The notes beneath the pieces were generated by a model. That model was not told the origin of the DNA, made no database searches, and saw only the letters and a program-made list of their open reading frames with translations. Shown piece after piece: positions 1 to 10,034 of a stretch of DNA of 64,000 nucleotides (positions are counted from its first letter, which is position 1; the number at the start of each line of letters is the position of its first letter). A program made the translations under genes and the position numbers. This DNA comes from Enterovibrio sp. JCM 19048 (GTDB lineage Bacteria > Pseudomonadota > Gammaproteobacteria > Enterobacterales > Vibrionaceae). Location: contig BAXE01000009.1 in assembly GCA_001310415.1 (NCBI GenBank), positions 1 to 64,000 of the forward strand, read 5' to 3'.

Positions 1-25
1 AGGGCGCTCAGAGCGCCCTTTTTTA
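1..25 (+). terminator. Rho-independent terminator of a gene left of the window
   Basis: A 7-bp GC-rich stem (AGGGCGC / GCGCCCT) with a five-base loop is followed by a run of six T on the plus strand. It would end a plus-strand transcript entering from the left. The hairpin is symmetrical and lies just past the lysC stop codon, so it may also end the lysC transcript, but the minus-strand T run would fall outside the window. Confidence 0.8.
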
Positions 26-42
26 TTCGCAAGCTACTGGGA

Positions 43-1389
43 TTATTCAAACAACTCTTTGTGCAGTGCCCGCACCACATTCTGTGAATCTGCCGTACTG
101 GTCAGGAAGCAGAGGTTGTGGTTGCTGGCGCCGTAACAAATCATGCGCAGGTTGTAATCTTCCAGTGCACCAAAGATCTTGGCTGCAGAGCCGCGTGATT
201 CACCCATATGGTTGCCAATCAAGGCCACCAGACACATATCCTGCTCTACGGTCACTTTACACAGCTCAGCCAATTCCTGCTCCGCGGCTTCCGGCAATTT
301 AGGGGCACCGCCTTTGGTGTTTGTCTGATCCAGTGTCAGGGACACGCTCACTTCTGACGTGGTGATAAGGTCGACCGATACCTTGTGCTTGGCCAGAATG
401 TTAAACACTTCAGCCAGAAAGCCGTAAGCGTGGAACATATTCAAGCTGGTCAGGGTCACCATTGTTTGATTGCAACGCAGGGCGAGGGCGCGAAATAGCG
501 GCGAATTTTCCGCATGGCGACGTATCCAGGTGCCACCCTTTTCCGGTGCTTTAGATGAGCCGACAAACACGGGAATATCGTGGCGCATGGCCGGGATCAG
601 GGTCGCCGGGTGCAAGATCTTGGCGCCGAAGTTTGCCATTTCAGACGCTTCGCTGAAGCTGATCTCATCAATCGGACTTGCCGCCGGCGCCACGCGTGGG
701 TCAGTGCTGTAGATTCCCGGTACGTCGGTCCAAATCTCTAACGAGGTAGCCTTTACTGCCTCTGCCAGCAGTGCTGCGCTGTAATCGCTGCCGCCACGCC
801 CCAGTGTGGTGGTGTTGCCCTGCGCATCAGAGCCGATAAAGCCCTGGGTGACAACGATGTGCTTTTTAAACAGGGGAGACAAAACAGCTTCCGCATGGAA
901 TGCCGTTTCAATCAAATCCGGTGCGGCTTTGCCAAACACACCATCTGTTTTCAGGACGTCACGCACGTCGATGCGCACAGCATCAATGCCTTTGTCATTG
1001 AGCAGATGAGTGAAAATATGGGTCGACATCAGTTCACCGCAGGCAACCAGATTATCGGTAATTTGATCTGAAGGAGAAGTTTGTGCAATCGCAGAGAGTG
1101 TCGCGACTTCATCAAGAATGCCATTCACAGCGGCGGCGACTTCAGGTGCTTCAGGAAGCTGTGCCAAAATGCTGAAATGGATATCGCTCAGAGTTGCCAG
1201 CACGTCCTGCTGTCTTTCCTGACTAACGCCGTTAGCCAGTTCAACCAGTAAATTGGTCACGCCAGAGCAGGCGCTGATCACTACCAGTCGAGTGTCCAAA
1301 TTCCCTTTAATCACCGAAGCACAGTTAGACATAGCTGCGTAGTCGGCTACACTCGTGCCGCCAAATTTTGCGACATTTAATGCGTTCAC
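43..1389 (-). CDS. lysC: Aspartokinase III, lysine-sensitive (LysC)
   Basis: Phosphorylates aspartate to aspartyl-4-phosphate, the first step of the lysine, threonine and methionine pathway, in the cytosol. At 448 residues it matches E. coli LysC (449). The N-terminal kinase domain opens with the KFGGTSV motif, and TLGRGGSDYSA, WTDVPGIYSTDPR and FGAKILHPATL follow in the family order. Two C-terminal ACT domains (from about residue 300, including SVDLITTSEVSVSLTLD) form the allosteric lysine site. The start is GTG, preceded by a purine-rich GGGAGGTGAAGGGAAG ribosome-binding site. The ORF is intact. The lysine riboswitch and promoter upstream confirm that this is the lysine-regulated isozyme. 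It is not fused to homoserine dehydrogenase. Confidence 0.96.
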   Translation of the reverse strand: MNALNVAKFGGTSVADYAAMSNCASVIKGNLDTRLVVISACSGVTNLLVELANGVSQERQQDVLATLSDIHFSILAQLPEAPEVAAAVNGILDEVATLSAIAQTSPSDQITDNLVACGELMSTHIFTHLLNDKGIDAVRIDVRDVLKTDGVFGKAAPDLIETAFHAEAVLSPLFKKHIVVTQGFIGSDAQGNTTTLGRGGSDYSAALLAEAVKATSLEIWTDVPGIYSTDPRVAPAASPIDEISFSEASEMANFGAKILHPATLIPAMRHDIPVFVGSSKAPEKGGTWIRRHAENSPLFRALALRCNQTMVTLTSLNMFHAYGFLAEVFNILAKHKVSVDLITTSEVSVSLTLDQTNTKGGAPKLPEAAEQELAELCKVTVEQDMCLVALIGNHMGESRGSAAKIFGALEDYNLRMICYGASNHNLCFLTSTADSQNVVRALHKELFE

Positions 1390-1484
1390 TTCCCTTCACC
1401 TCCCATAATCGCGAATGGAGTTGTCCTAAATAGTAAATTGGGAGACAGAACGAGATAGAGTGCGGGTTTGGAAGAAAGGATTTT

Positions 1485-1656
1485 CTCCAGAAGCGCTCCA
1501 CCTCAAGTGAGATGACAATCCGAAGGATTCAACCTCCCAGACCGACAAGCCAGCCCCCAAGGTCTGGTCTAGTCTCGGCGTCTAACCCCCTGATCACACT
1601 GCATTGGAGTTGGGGCTCCGCAATGTGACTGCCTGGTTGACGCGCCTCTTCTGTCT
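1485..1656 (-). promoter_or_regulatory. Lysine riboswitch (L box) in the lysC leader
   Basis: On the minus strand the leader carries the conserved 5' element AGAGGCGCG, then a CGCCGA block and a GGCTGG block, and closes with AGCGCTTCT. The outer P1 helix pairs CAGAAG (1648-1653 on the plus strand as CTTCTG) with CTTCTG (1488-1493 as CAGAAG). Internal helices include GGTCTGG/CCAGACC and AATCC-TTCG-GGATT. These are L-box hallmarks, and the position about 100 nt before the lysC GTG fits. No terminator with a T run is obvious between riboswitch and start codon, so control is probably at translation or through Rho, as in enterobacterial lysC. Lysine binding should repress expression. Confidence 0.93.
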
Positions 1657-1689
1657 CTACGCAGTTGGCTGCGTAAAAATTGCTCTCTA

Positions 1690-1718
1690 TTGATAATTGT
1701 TTGTAACCTTGTTGTCAA
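1690..1718 (-). promoter_or_regulatory. Sigma-70 promoter of lysC
   Basis: A perfect -35 TTGACA (plus-strand 1713-1718) is separated by exactly 17 bases from a -10 TATCAA (plus-strand 1690-1695; four of six consensus bases). The predicted start site lies just upstream of the lysine riboswitch, so the whole aptamer would be transcribed in the lysC leader. Confidence 0.8.
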
Positions 1719-1861
1719 CGTCAGATTACGCACATGCGGCGAATATTTTTCTGAAAGTGCCATTTTCCTTGATTGGGCTTGGGATTATCCAATGGTGGCA
1801 TTTTAGTCAGTGCTTTCCGGTGTTAACGTAAAGGGAACAAAAGGCTGATGGAGAGACAACA

Positions 1862-2978
1862 ATGACAATATCCCGCTTTATCCCACCACAACGTACTTTG
1901 ATGGGCCCTGGCCCCTCGGATGTCTCACCGCGTGTCCTGCAGGCGCTGGCCCAACCGACAATCGGTCATTTGGATCCGCTGTTTGTGGCGATGATGGATG
2001 AAGTCAAAGCCTTGCTGCAGTATGCCTTCCAGACGGCAAACCCTTTTACCATCGCCGTTTCTGCGCCGGGAAGTGCTGGGATGGAAACCTGCTTTGTGAA
2101 CCTGATTGAGCCGGGCGAGACTGTGATTGTCTGCCGCAACGGTGTGTTTGGTGATCGGATGCGTGAGAATGTTGAGCGCTGTGGTGCGAAGGCAGTTATG
2201 GTCGATGATGAGTGGGGCAAGCCAGTCGACCCGGCCAAGGTAGAAGCGGCACTGAATGCTCATCCAGAAGCGTCGGTGTTGGCATTTGTGCATGCTGAAA
2301 CCTCTACCGGTGCGCTCAGTGATGCGAAAACGCTGGCAGCGCTGGCGCGTGAGCATGGTTGTCTGACGATTGTGGATGCGGTCACTTCCCTTGGCGGTGT
2401 GCCTTTGCTGGTGGACGAATGGCAATTGGATGCGGTCTATTCAGGTTCGCAGAAATGCCTCTCGTGTGTGCCAGGACTTTCGCCCGTGACATTTTCCTCT
2501 CGTGCGGTGGAAAAATGCAGCAGCGCAGCGGAAAAGTGCAAAGCTGGTTTTTGGATCAAGCCTGGTGTTGGCGTACTGGAGTGGCGAAGGCAAACGCAGT
2601 TATCACCACACAGCGCCGGTCAACAGCTTGTATGCCCTGCATGAATCCCTGCTGATGCTGAAGGAAGAGGGGCTGGAAAACGCCTGGCAGCGTCACCGTG
2701 ACATGCACAACTTGCTCAAGGCCGAATTGGAAGCACTGGGTATCCAGTTCCTGGTTGAAGAAGCTTACCGTTTACCGCAACTCAATGCTGTTGCGGTACC
2801 GGAAGGAGTGGATGATGCGGCGGTGCGCGCGCGCCTGCTCAACGACTACAACCTGGAAATTGGCGCCGGTCTAGGCGCATTGGCAGGCAAGGCCTGGCGC
2901 ATCGGCCTGATGGGTTATGCCGCGAAACGTGAGAATGTCGCCTTGTGTGCGAAAGCCCTGAGTGATGTGTTGAAATAA
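1862..2978 (+). CDS. Class-V PLP aminotransferase (serine/alanine-glyoxylate type)
   Basis: A fold-type I, PLP-dependent aminotransferase of the alanine/serine-glyoxylate family. It begins MTISRFIPPQRTLMGPGPSD, which contains the family's LMGPGPS motif. It has the Asp motif TIVDAVTSLGG and the PLP-lysine context SGSQKCLSCVPG. The C-terminal half reads YWSGEGKRSYHHTAPVN. The whole protein is about 373 residues, the normal family length. Two frameshifts interrupt it. The first is near 2512-2518 (GTGGAAAAATGC, one base short). The second is near 2570 (GCCTGGTG, where GCCTTGGTG restores LVLAYW). Both are single-base losses in a run. A GGAGA ribosome-binding site precedes the ATG. The gene is divergent from lysC and followed by a strong terminator. 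The true amino donor is unknown. Confidence 0.85.
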
Positions 2979-2998
2979 CACGGAAGCTGGAAAGAGAA

Positions 2999-3021
2999 AA
3001 CGCCCGTTTGGGCGTTTTTTT
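2999..3021 (+). terminator. Rho-independent terminator after the aminotransferase
   Basis: The stem AACGCCC / GGGCGTT with a GTTT loop is followed by an uninterrupted T run. It lies 20 bases after the aminotransferase stop and directly abuts the stop codon of the convergent minus-strand gene. Confidence 0.9.
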
Positions 3022-3022
3022 G

Positions 3023-4674
3023 TCACTGTGGCAGGGTAAAGCTTGGTTCAAAGCGCTGGTCTGGAAATAACAGCGCTGCTTCTTCACTGATCTGGCGCGC
3101 GATCGCTCTGTTATCGGTAAGCACAGCGAGTTCAATCAGGGTTTGGTATTTATTAGCACTTGGCTTTCTTGCCAGCAGGCGGATCTGGTCGCGCAGGTAA
3201 GCTCCTGTGCCTGGCTATCGCGCTTTTCAACACTGTCGAAAAATGCCCGTTTTCCAATTTCATCACGGTAGAACGAACGCCACCAGGGATGCAGTTCGTA
3301 TTGCGCCAGTTTGATGCCACGGATCTGGTGTGTGCGCAATGCTTGCTCTCCAAGGTATACCGAAGAGAAAACGGTCAGGGTTGATAGGGTCAACACAGCA
3401 TAGGTTGCCAGCCTAAGTGTTCTGCCGTACGCAAAGGCAACCCTTTGATAGCGCGCGGTCAGGTTATCCACCCAATAAAGCAAGACGATAAACAAAACGG
3501 CCAGCACCGGATTGACCGCGGTGTACGCGGTCAGCGACATACCTATCAGGGATGGCAACAAGATAGCGAACAGCATCATGCGTGTCCCATTTGGCGCTTC
3601 TGTCAGTCGCTTGAATGTCACTGCGAATAGCACACCAAACCCAAGCCAGTACGCAATGCCGCCTTGCGTCAACAAGGCAAGCAACCAACTTGGGTAAGGG
3701 GCAATGACGGGGAGCACATCTTGATGCCCAACACCATACAGCAGCTGTGCAGTCGCCAGTTGGCCCAGTCCCACGCCTTCAAACTGGGCGCTACCCAGCA
3801 GTTGCCACGTCTGGGTAATCACAGCTTGCACTGATTCGCTGTAACGAGGGGAAAGCAGTGCAGCCTCAGGTAGTCCATGATACAGCCAGACCAAGACAAA
3901 GCCACTCATGACGGACAGATTCCAAAGGCCATGATGGAGCTTTCTGCAGTAGCGGAACAGGAAAGGCTGCGCAAACAGGATCAGTGCCAGAATGACAGTC
4001 ACCAGCCAGGCAGAGTGCATCTGGAGCAGGGCGAAGACCATGAACAGCGGCGTTGCAATGAGCACACCGTGAACCGGCAACCAGTTACGCTTGTACACCT
4101 TGGTCCGGGCTAAAAGGTAAGCCGACAGTGTCATCGACGTCATCAAAATGATGGCTGCGGTATCTCGACGTATTCCTGCCGACAGGATATCGCTCAGGCT
4201 TGGTATGATACTGGCTATCAGTATTGGCAGCGCAACCAGCCAGCCGGCCAGTAGAGGAAGCAACAGCAGGTACTGGCGCTGGAAGTGGTTGAAACTGAAT
4301 TGTTGCAGGGTGAAAAACAGCAACAATACCAGTAGCGCTCCCCCTGCGTACCAAAGCGCTGCGCTGGTATCGGCATGGAGATAGAAAGAAGGTAAGCACA
4401 GCAGCAAGGTGCCGATGGCCATCCAGCCTGTGGTGGTCGTGACACTGACGCGGTTTTGCCGCGCAATTTCCCAGCCACCGAAACAGACCGTCGCGATGAT
4501 AAGTAGCAGGCTGAGTGATACCGCAGGATGGCGGATACCGGAAAAGGCCAACACGATCTGGCTGAGTGGCAGACAGAGCAAAAACAAAGCAGCCAGTGAC
4601 AGGAGCACCGGCTTGAGTAAGGGTTTTCTGGCCACACGGGATGGCCAGATATCAGTCAATAATGAAGATTGCAT
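3023..4674 (-). CDS. O-antigen-ligase/Wzy_C-family membrane protein, PglL-like candidate
   Basis: An integral membrane protein of about 549 residues with roughly a dozen hydrophobic segments, then a soluble C-terminal tail rich in charged and aromatic residues. The large periplasmic loop before the PYPSWLLALLTQGGIAYWLG segment resembles the PHNxxL-type loop of Wzy_C proteins (O-antigen ligases, Wzy polymerases, protein O-oligosaccharyltransferases). From memory, the V. cholerae gene at this position (VC0393) was reported as a PglL-type oligosaccharyltransferase. That makes protein glycosylation possible here, but it is an inference. The long frame ends at 3136. One added base in the run near 3147 restores a further 37 codons, KYQTLIELAVLTDNRAIARQ and on, to a TGA at 3023-3025. 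The next gene on the strand upstream is uvrA. Confidence 0.6.
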
Positions 4675-4711
4675 AATGGTCAGTGTGGCAGTGTTTGCCG
4701 TAACTTTCTGC

Positions 4712-7539
4712 TCATGAAGCCGCTTTTTTCAGTAAGGGTTTCAAGAACCTTGCCGTGTGTGAGCCTTCAACCAGCGCCACATTCTCCGGCGTACCTTCGG
4801 CGATAATCATACCGCCGCCGCTGCCGCCTTCAGGGCCTAAATCCACAATCCAGTCTGCGGTTTTAATCACATCCAGATTGTGTTCGATCACCACAATGGT
4901 ATTGCCGTGATCGCGCAGCCTGTGAAGCACGGTCAGCAATTGCTGAATATCGTGGAAGTGCAGGCCAGTGGTAGGTTCGTCAAGGATGTACAGGGTTTTG
5001 CCCGTGTCACGCTTGGAAAGCTCGCGAGCCAGTTTAACCCGTTGTGCTTCGCCGCCTGACAGCGTGGTCGCTGCCTGTCCCAAACGGATATAGGAAAGAC
5101 CCACATCCATCAGGGTTTGTAGTTTACGGGCAATGGCCGGTACCGCATCAAAAAATTCGCGGGCATCTTCCACCGTCATTTCAAGGACTTCATCGATGGT
5201 TTTGCCTTTGTAGCGGATCTCAAGCGTTTCACGGTTATAGCGTTTGCCTTTGCAGACATCACACGGCACGTAAACGTCCGGCAGGAAGTGCATTTCAACC
5301 TTGATAACACCGTCGCCCTGACAGGCTTCACAGCGGCCACCTTTCACGTTGAAGCTGAAACGTCCCACCTTGTAGCCACGCGAACGGGCTTCCTGGGTAC
5401 CCGCAAACAGTTCACGGATTGGGGTGAATATGCCAGTGTAGGTGGCCGGGTTTGAGCGTGGTGTACGGCCAATCGGGCTTTGGTCAATGTCGATGACTTT
5501 GTCGAAATGCCCCAGTCCATCGATATCCTTAAACGGTGCTGGCTCTCCCGTGGTCGCGCCATTCAGTCGCTGGTGGGCGATCTTGAAGAAAGTGTCGTTG
5601 ATCAGGGTCGATTTACCCGAACCGGATACGCCGGTAACACAGGTAAACAAGCCTACAGGGAGTGTCAGGTTAACGTTCTGCAGGTTGTTACCGGTTGCGC
5701 CCTTCAGTTTTACGACCCGTTTTTTGTCATAAGGAAGGCGTTTAGCCGGGATCTCAATCGCCTTTTTCCCACTGAGGTACTGGCCTGTCAGCGAGTCCGA
5801 ATTTTTGATGATCTCTTCGTAGGTGCCTTCTGCGACAACATAGCCGCCATGCACACCGGCACCTGGGCCGATATCGATAATATGGTCGGCAGCGCGGATC
5901 GCATCTTCGTCGTGTTCAACCACCAGTACGGTGTTGCCGAGATTACGCAGGTGTTCAAGGGTACCCAGCAGGCGTTCATTATCGCGCTGGTGGAGGCCGA
6001 TCGACGGTTCATCCAGCACGTACATGACGCCAACCAGACCTGCACCAATTTGGCTGGCCAGACGGATACGTTGCGCTTCGCCCCCGGAAAGGTATCGGCA
6101 CTGCGGGACAGGTTGAGGTAGTTCAGGCCGACGTTGACCAGAAAACTCAGACGGTCATGGATCTCTTTCAACACCTTGTCAGCAATCTGCGCGCGCTGGC
6201 CGGATAGTACCAGGTTGGCGAAGAAGCTCAGCGCTTCGTGGATGCTCATTTCGCACACGGTCGGCAGATTGGTATCGCCGATAAACACATGGCGCGCTCT
6301 TCACGAAGGCGAGAGCCGCCGCAGCTGGAGCAAGGTTTGTTTGCGATGTACTTTGCCAGCTCCTCACGCACCGCCATGGATTCGGTATCACGGTAACGGC
6401 GGTTGAGGTTGTTCAGTATGCCTTCAAACGGGTGTTTGCGTACGGTGATATCACCGCGGTCATTGACGTATTTGAACGCAATTTCCGTGCTGCCTGAGCC
6501 ATTAAGCACCACATTCTGGAGAGTTTTCGGCAATTCCTGCATGGCGTTTCGATGTCGAATTCGTAGTGATCGGCCAGTGAGCTCAGCATCTGGAAGTAAT
6601 AGAAGTTGCGGCGATCCCAGCCGCGGATAGCACCACCGGCAAGGCTGACCGCTTCATTCTGAACGACGCGGTTTTCATCAAAAAATTGCTGAACACCAAG
6701 GCCATCACAAGTTGCAGGCACCTGCCGGATTGTTGAACGAAAACAGGCGGGGTTCGAGTTCCTGCATGCTGTAACCACAGTGTGGGCAGGCAAAGTTGGC
6801 GGAGAAAATCAGGTCTTCGCCATCACCGTCCATATAACTGACTACAGCTGTGCCACCGGTCAGTTCAATGGCGGTTTCAAAAGATTCAGCCAGACGCTGC
6901 TGCAGATCGTCACGGACTTTGAAACGGTCAACAACGACCTCAATCGTATGCTTCTTGTGAAGTTCCAGTTTCGGTGGATCGGAAAGGTCGCACACCTCAC
7001 CGTCAATGCGCGCACGGATAAAACCGTGTGCCACCAGATTTTCCAGCGTCTTAACATGCTCACCCTTGCGCTCTTTGACAATAGGCGCCAGCAACATCAT
7101 TTTGCTGCCTTCTTCGAGCTCCAGCACCTTGTCAACCATCTGGCTAATGGTCTGGGCTTCCAGTGTCACATTGTGGGTTGGCAGCGGGGATCACCCACGC
7201 GGGCATACAGCAGACGCAGGTAATCATAGACTTCGGTAATGGTGCCGACCGTCGAGCGCGGGTTATGCGATGTGGATTTTTGCTCAATAGAAATTGCCGG
7301 AGACAGACCTTCAATATGGTCAACATCAGGCTTTTCCATCAATGACAGAAATTGGCGCGCGTAGGCAGACAGGATTCCACGTAGCGACGCTGACCTTCCG
7401 CATACAGGGTATCAAATGCCAGTGAAGACTTTCCTGAGCCGGAAAGCCCGGTGATAACAATCAGTTTATCCCGGGGGATGGTCAGGTTTATATTTTTCAG
7501 GTTGTGGGTACGGGCCCCTCTGACGTCAATCGTGTCCAT
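4712..7539 (-). CDS. uvrA: Excinuclease ABC subunit A (UvrA)
   Basis: The damage-recognition ATPase of nucleotide excision repair, acting with UvrB on DNA. The span gives about 942 residues, equal to E. coli UvrA (940). The N-terminal Walker [21 protein letters not shown] and the C-terminal Walker [17 protein letters not shown] are present. So are the zinc-finger cysteines (CEACQGDG and [15 protein letters not shown]), the signature [16 protein letters not shown], and Walker [12 protein letters not shown]. The reading frame is broken at least six times (near 6075, 6290, 6540, 6715, 7170 and 7360). At the first, one C added to ACCTTTCC restores [10 protein letters not shown]. All motifs of the repaired frame are normal, so I consider the gene intact and the breaks technical. 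A consensus LexA box lies 93-108 bases upstream. Unlike in E. coli, uvrA is not divergent from ssb here; galU lies between. Confidence 0.93.
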
Positions 7540-7616
7540 GTCTACCTTGCCTGATGTGCTGTTCAGTGCTGAGCCTGAGAATAATGGATGCGCCAGTATC
7601 CCACATTATGTGACGA

Positions 7617-7652
7617 TGAAAAAGCAGAAAGCTGTATAAACATACAGCTTTC
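7617..7652 (-). terminator. Probable galU terminator, superimposed on the LexA box
   Basis: Read on the minus strand, an 11-bp perfect stem GAAAGCTGTAT / ATACAGCTTTC with a GTTT loop is followed by TGCTTTTTC. It lies about 50 bases past the galU stop. The T tract is interrupted by GC, so termination may be partial. The stem contains the LexA palindrome. Confidence 0.6.
7632..7647 (-). promoter_or_regulatory. LexA (SOS) box upstream of uvrA
   Basis: The palindrome CTGTATAAACATACAG fits the CTGT-N8-ACAG LexA consensus and matches 14 of the 16 bases of CTGTATATATATACAG. It lies about 100 bp upstream of the uvrA ATG, where an SOS operator is expected. I could not identify convincing -35 and -10 hexamers next to it. 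Confidence 0.75.
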
Positions 7653-7698
7653 ATGTGGTAATCGCTTTGCTAGAAAACGTTTGGCAACGGCGGGAAGA

Positions 7699-8565
7699 TC
7701 ACCCGCATTTCACGGTTTTTTGAGGTTGTTGCGATGCGTCTGATTTCAGGTAAATATTCTCAAAGCAGTAGTTGGTCGCTTCAATGAAGCCTTCTACGCT
7801 ACCGCAGTCAAAACGCTCACCTTTGAACTTGTACGCCAGAACACAGCCGCTTTTCGCCTGATGCAGAAGGGCATCGGTGATTTGAATTTCCCCATTCTTA
7901 CCCGGCTCTGTGTTTTCCAGAATATCGAAAATATCCGGTGTCAAAATGTAGCGACCGATGATCGCCAGGTTGCTGGGTGCAGTGCCTGGCTCCGGTTTTT
8001 CCACCATATTGTCAACGCGGAACAGATTGTCTTTAATTTCCTGACCGGAAATCACACCGTATTTGTGGGTTTCGTTTTCCGGCACTTCTTCTACCGCAAC
8101 GATAGAACAACGGAACTGCTTATACAGGGCAACCATTTGTGACAATACGCCCTGATCCTGATTGACGCACAGGTCATCGGCCAATACCACCGCGAAGGCT
8201 TCATCGCCCACCAAATCGCGTCCGGTCAAAATCGCGTGACCCAGACCTTTCATCTCTTTTTGGCGGATGTAAGTGAAAGAGGCGGCATCAATGGTGGCAC
8301 GGATATCTTCCAGTAAAATTTCTTTGTTGGTACCACTGATCTGGTGTTCCAGCTCATAGTTTTTATCGAAGTGATCCATCAGGCTGTGCTTACCGCGACC
8401 TGTCACGATGCACATTCCTGTTATCCCTGCTTCCAGAGCTTCATCGACGCCGTATTCAATCAGAGGCTTGTTGACGATAGGCATCATCTCTTTAGGCATG
8501 GATTTAGTGGCAGGTAAAAAACGGGTTCCATACCCGGCCGCCGGGAAGAGGCACTTCTTGATCAT
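7699..8565 (-). CDS. galU: UTP-glucose-1-phosphate uridylyltransferase (GalU)
   Basis: Makes UDP-glucose from UTP and glucose-1-phosphate, supplying polysaccharide and lipopolysaccharide synthesis in the cytosol. The 288-residue ORF is intact. It opens with the nucleotidyltransferase motif KKCLFPAAGYGTRFLPATKSMPKEMMPI (residues 3-30). It continues with GRGKHSLMDHFD, VVLADDLC, VDNMVEKP and the sugar-binding FDCGSVEGF motif. An AAGGA ribosome-binding site precedes the ATG. It lies on the same strand as the exopolysaccharide operon, about 150 bp after wzx, and could be its last gene or have its own promoter. Its position next to uvrA matches the V. cholerae order as I recall it. Confidence 0.95.
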   Translation of the reverse strand: MIKKCLFPAAGYGTRFLPATKSMPKEMMPIVNKPLIEYGVDEALEAGITGMCIVTGRGKHSLMDHFDKNYELEHQISGTNKEILLEDIRATIDAASFTYIRQKEMKGLGHAILTGRDLVGDEAFAVVLADDLCVNQDQGVLSQMVALYKQFRCSIVAVEEVPENETHKYGVISGQEIKDNLFRVDNMVEKPEPGTAPSNLAIIGRYILTPDIFDILENTEPGKNGEIQITDALLHQAKSGCVLAYKFKGERFDCGSVEGFIEATNYCFENIYLKSDASQQPQKTVKCG

Positions 8566-8715
8566 GAGCTGTCCTTAATTCGATTTATCCAACTTGTTGC
8601 TCCCATGTAAAACTATATGGGCAAGTGAATGTTAACATTAACCAGTTACAGATTTATCGCTATTCTCTGGATATTGATTGTAGCCTGTATCACCACTGAG
8701 ACTGAAAGGGATTTT

Positions 8716-10025
8716 TCAGCCGACGGGCCAGAACCCCAGCCTCTGTTTGACTTTGTGCAGTGCCAGCAAATTTTGAGTGCTGACCCCGATGCTGACGGCG
8801 ATCGCCGCGCCGGTGATGCCCCATATTGACGTTGCAATGAGCAACAAAGTCACGGTGAGGATGCCTGCCGTCAGGGTGATATTTCTTAAATCTTTTTCAT
8901 GACCACACATGGTCAGCAAAAAGCCGACTGAACCCGTCATGACATTGATAGTCTGCCCAATCGCCAGGATCACCAAGAGCATGGCTCCCTGGCTGAACTC
9001 CCTGCCGAACAGCGCCATGATGGTGTCTGGCCATATCAGTACTGCCAACAGTACGGGCAATGAAAAGCCTATCATCAGACGGGTGGAAAACTGTGCCAGC
9101 GTTTTCAGTTCGTCCATCTTTTTGGCTTTGTGCAGGCTGGCAAAACGTGGTGCCGCGACAAAATTTATCACCATCAACATAAAGCTAATCAACAATGACG
9201 TGCGCTGGGCGGCGGAGAAGAAAGCCACCTCTTCAGCAGAAACAAACAACCCGACAATCACCACAGAGGCCCAGGGAATCGCCTGGCCTGTCGCTGTGAT
9301 CAGCCAAAAGTGAGGGGCTGCCTGCCAAAGCTCCGGCATTTTTCGGTTGCTGCTATCCCAGTGGTGTTGCGGCACCCGAAACCATAGCCAGAGGCCAATG
9401 ACAACGACCAGTGCCGATGCCAAGCAAAAAGTAGGGCCGCATCATCTGCGGTTGGCATCGACGCTCCCTCACCGAGATACCATAACGCCGGCAGGGCCAG
9501 CACGGTAACGCCCAGTTGCATAGAACAAACGGAGGCAATCACCCGTCTTGTCGCCTGTAACGCATAGCCATTGAGGAAGAACAGGCTGACCAATGGCGTC
9601 GCAACGGCAAACCATTTGAGTGAACCCGCAGCTTGGGGTTCGTTGAATGCGTGCTGTGCAAGCCAGGGCGCTGCGGTGAAGGTGACGGCAGCGACAACCA
9701 GTGAGGCCGGCAACACAACGGTATAGGCATTGGTGAACACCTGGTTTGAATAGTCGGATTCACTGTTATCGCTATGACCGATAAAGCGCAATACCGCATT
9801 GTCCATACCGAAAAGGCAGAGTGTACCCAAGAGAATTGCCATGCTCTGGCCAAGGAAAAACAGCCCGGATTGTTCGGCGCCAAGCTCCCTTGCGACAACG
9901 ACGCTAAGTAAAAAAGCAGCCGCAGCAGAAAACACGCGAAACAGTGTAGCAAGGGCAGCATGGAGCAGAAACTGGCGTCGCTCGGCCGGCATGGTGTGAA
10001 ATCGGGAAACCAGGGAAGAGATCAT
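8716..10025 (-). CDS. wzx: Polysaccharide flippase (Wzx, MOP/MATE superfamily)
   Basis: Expected to flip undecaprenyl-linked repeat units across the inner membrane. The repaired protein has about 437 residues and about 12 hydrophobic segments. The N-terminus (from MISSLVSRFHTMPAERRQF) leads into a first transmembrane segment followed by VVARELGAEQSGLFFLGQS, a typical Wzx start. One frameshift near 9420 separates the two frames, where AALLFA should continue into ASALVVVIGLWLW. The gene is the last of the tight exopolysaccharide operon and starts 9 bases after the SLC13 permease stop. The product is recognisable by topology and the N-terminal pattern. Substrate specificity cannot be read from sequence. 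Confidence 0.82.
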
Positions 10026-10034
10026 CCGTAAGCC

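Noticed and set aside
1569..1763. A 64-codon minus-strand open frame upstream of lysC
   Set aside because: It lies over the lysC promoter and the lysine riboswitch, whose conserved elements fully explain the sequence. It has no ribosome-binding site.
8629..8829. Short plus-strand frame between galU and wzx
   Set aside because: It overlaps the end of wzx on the other strand and has no recognisable protein pattern.
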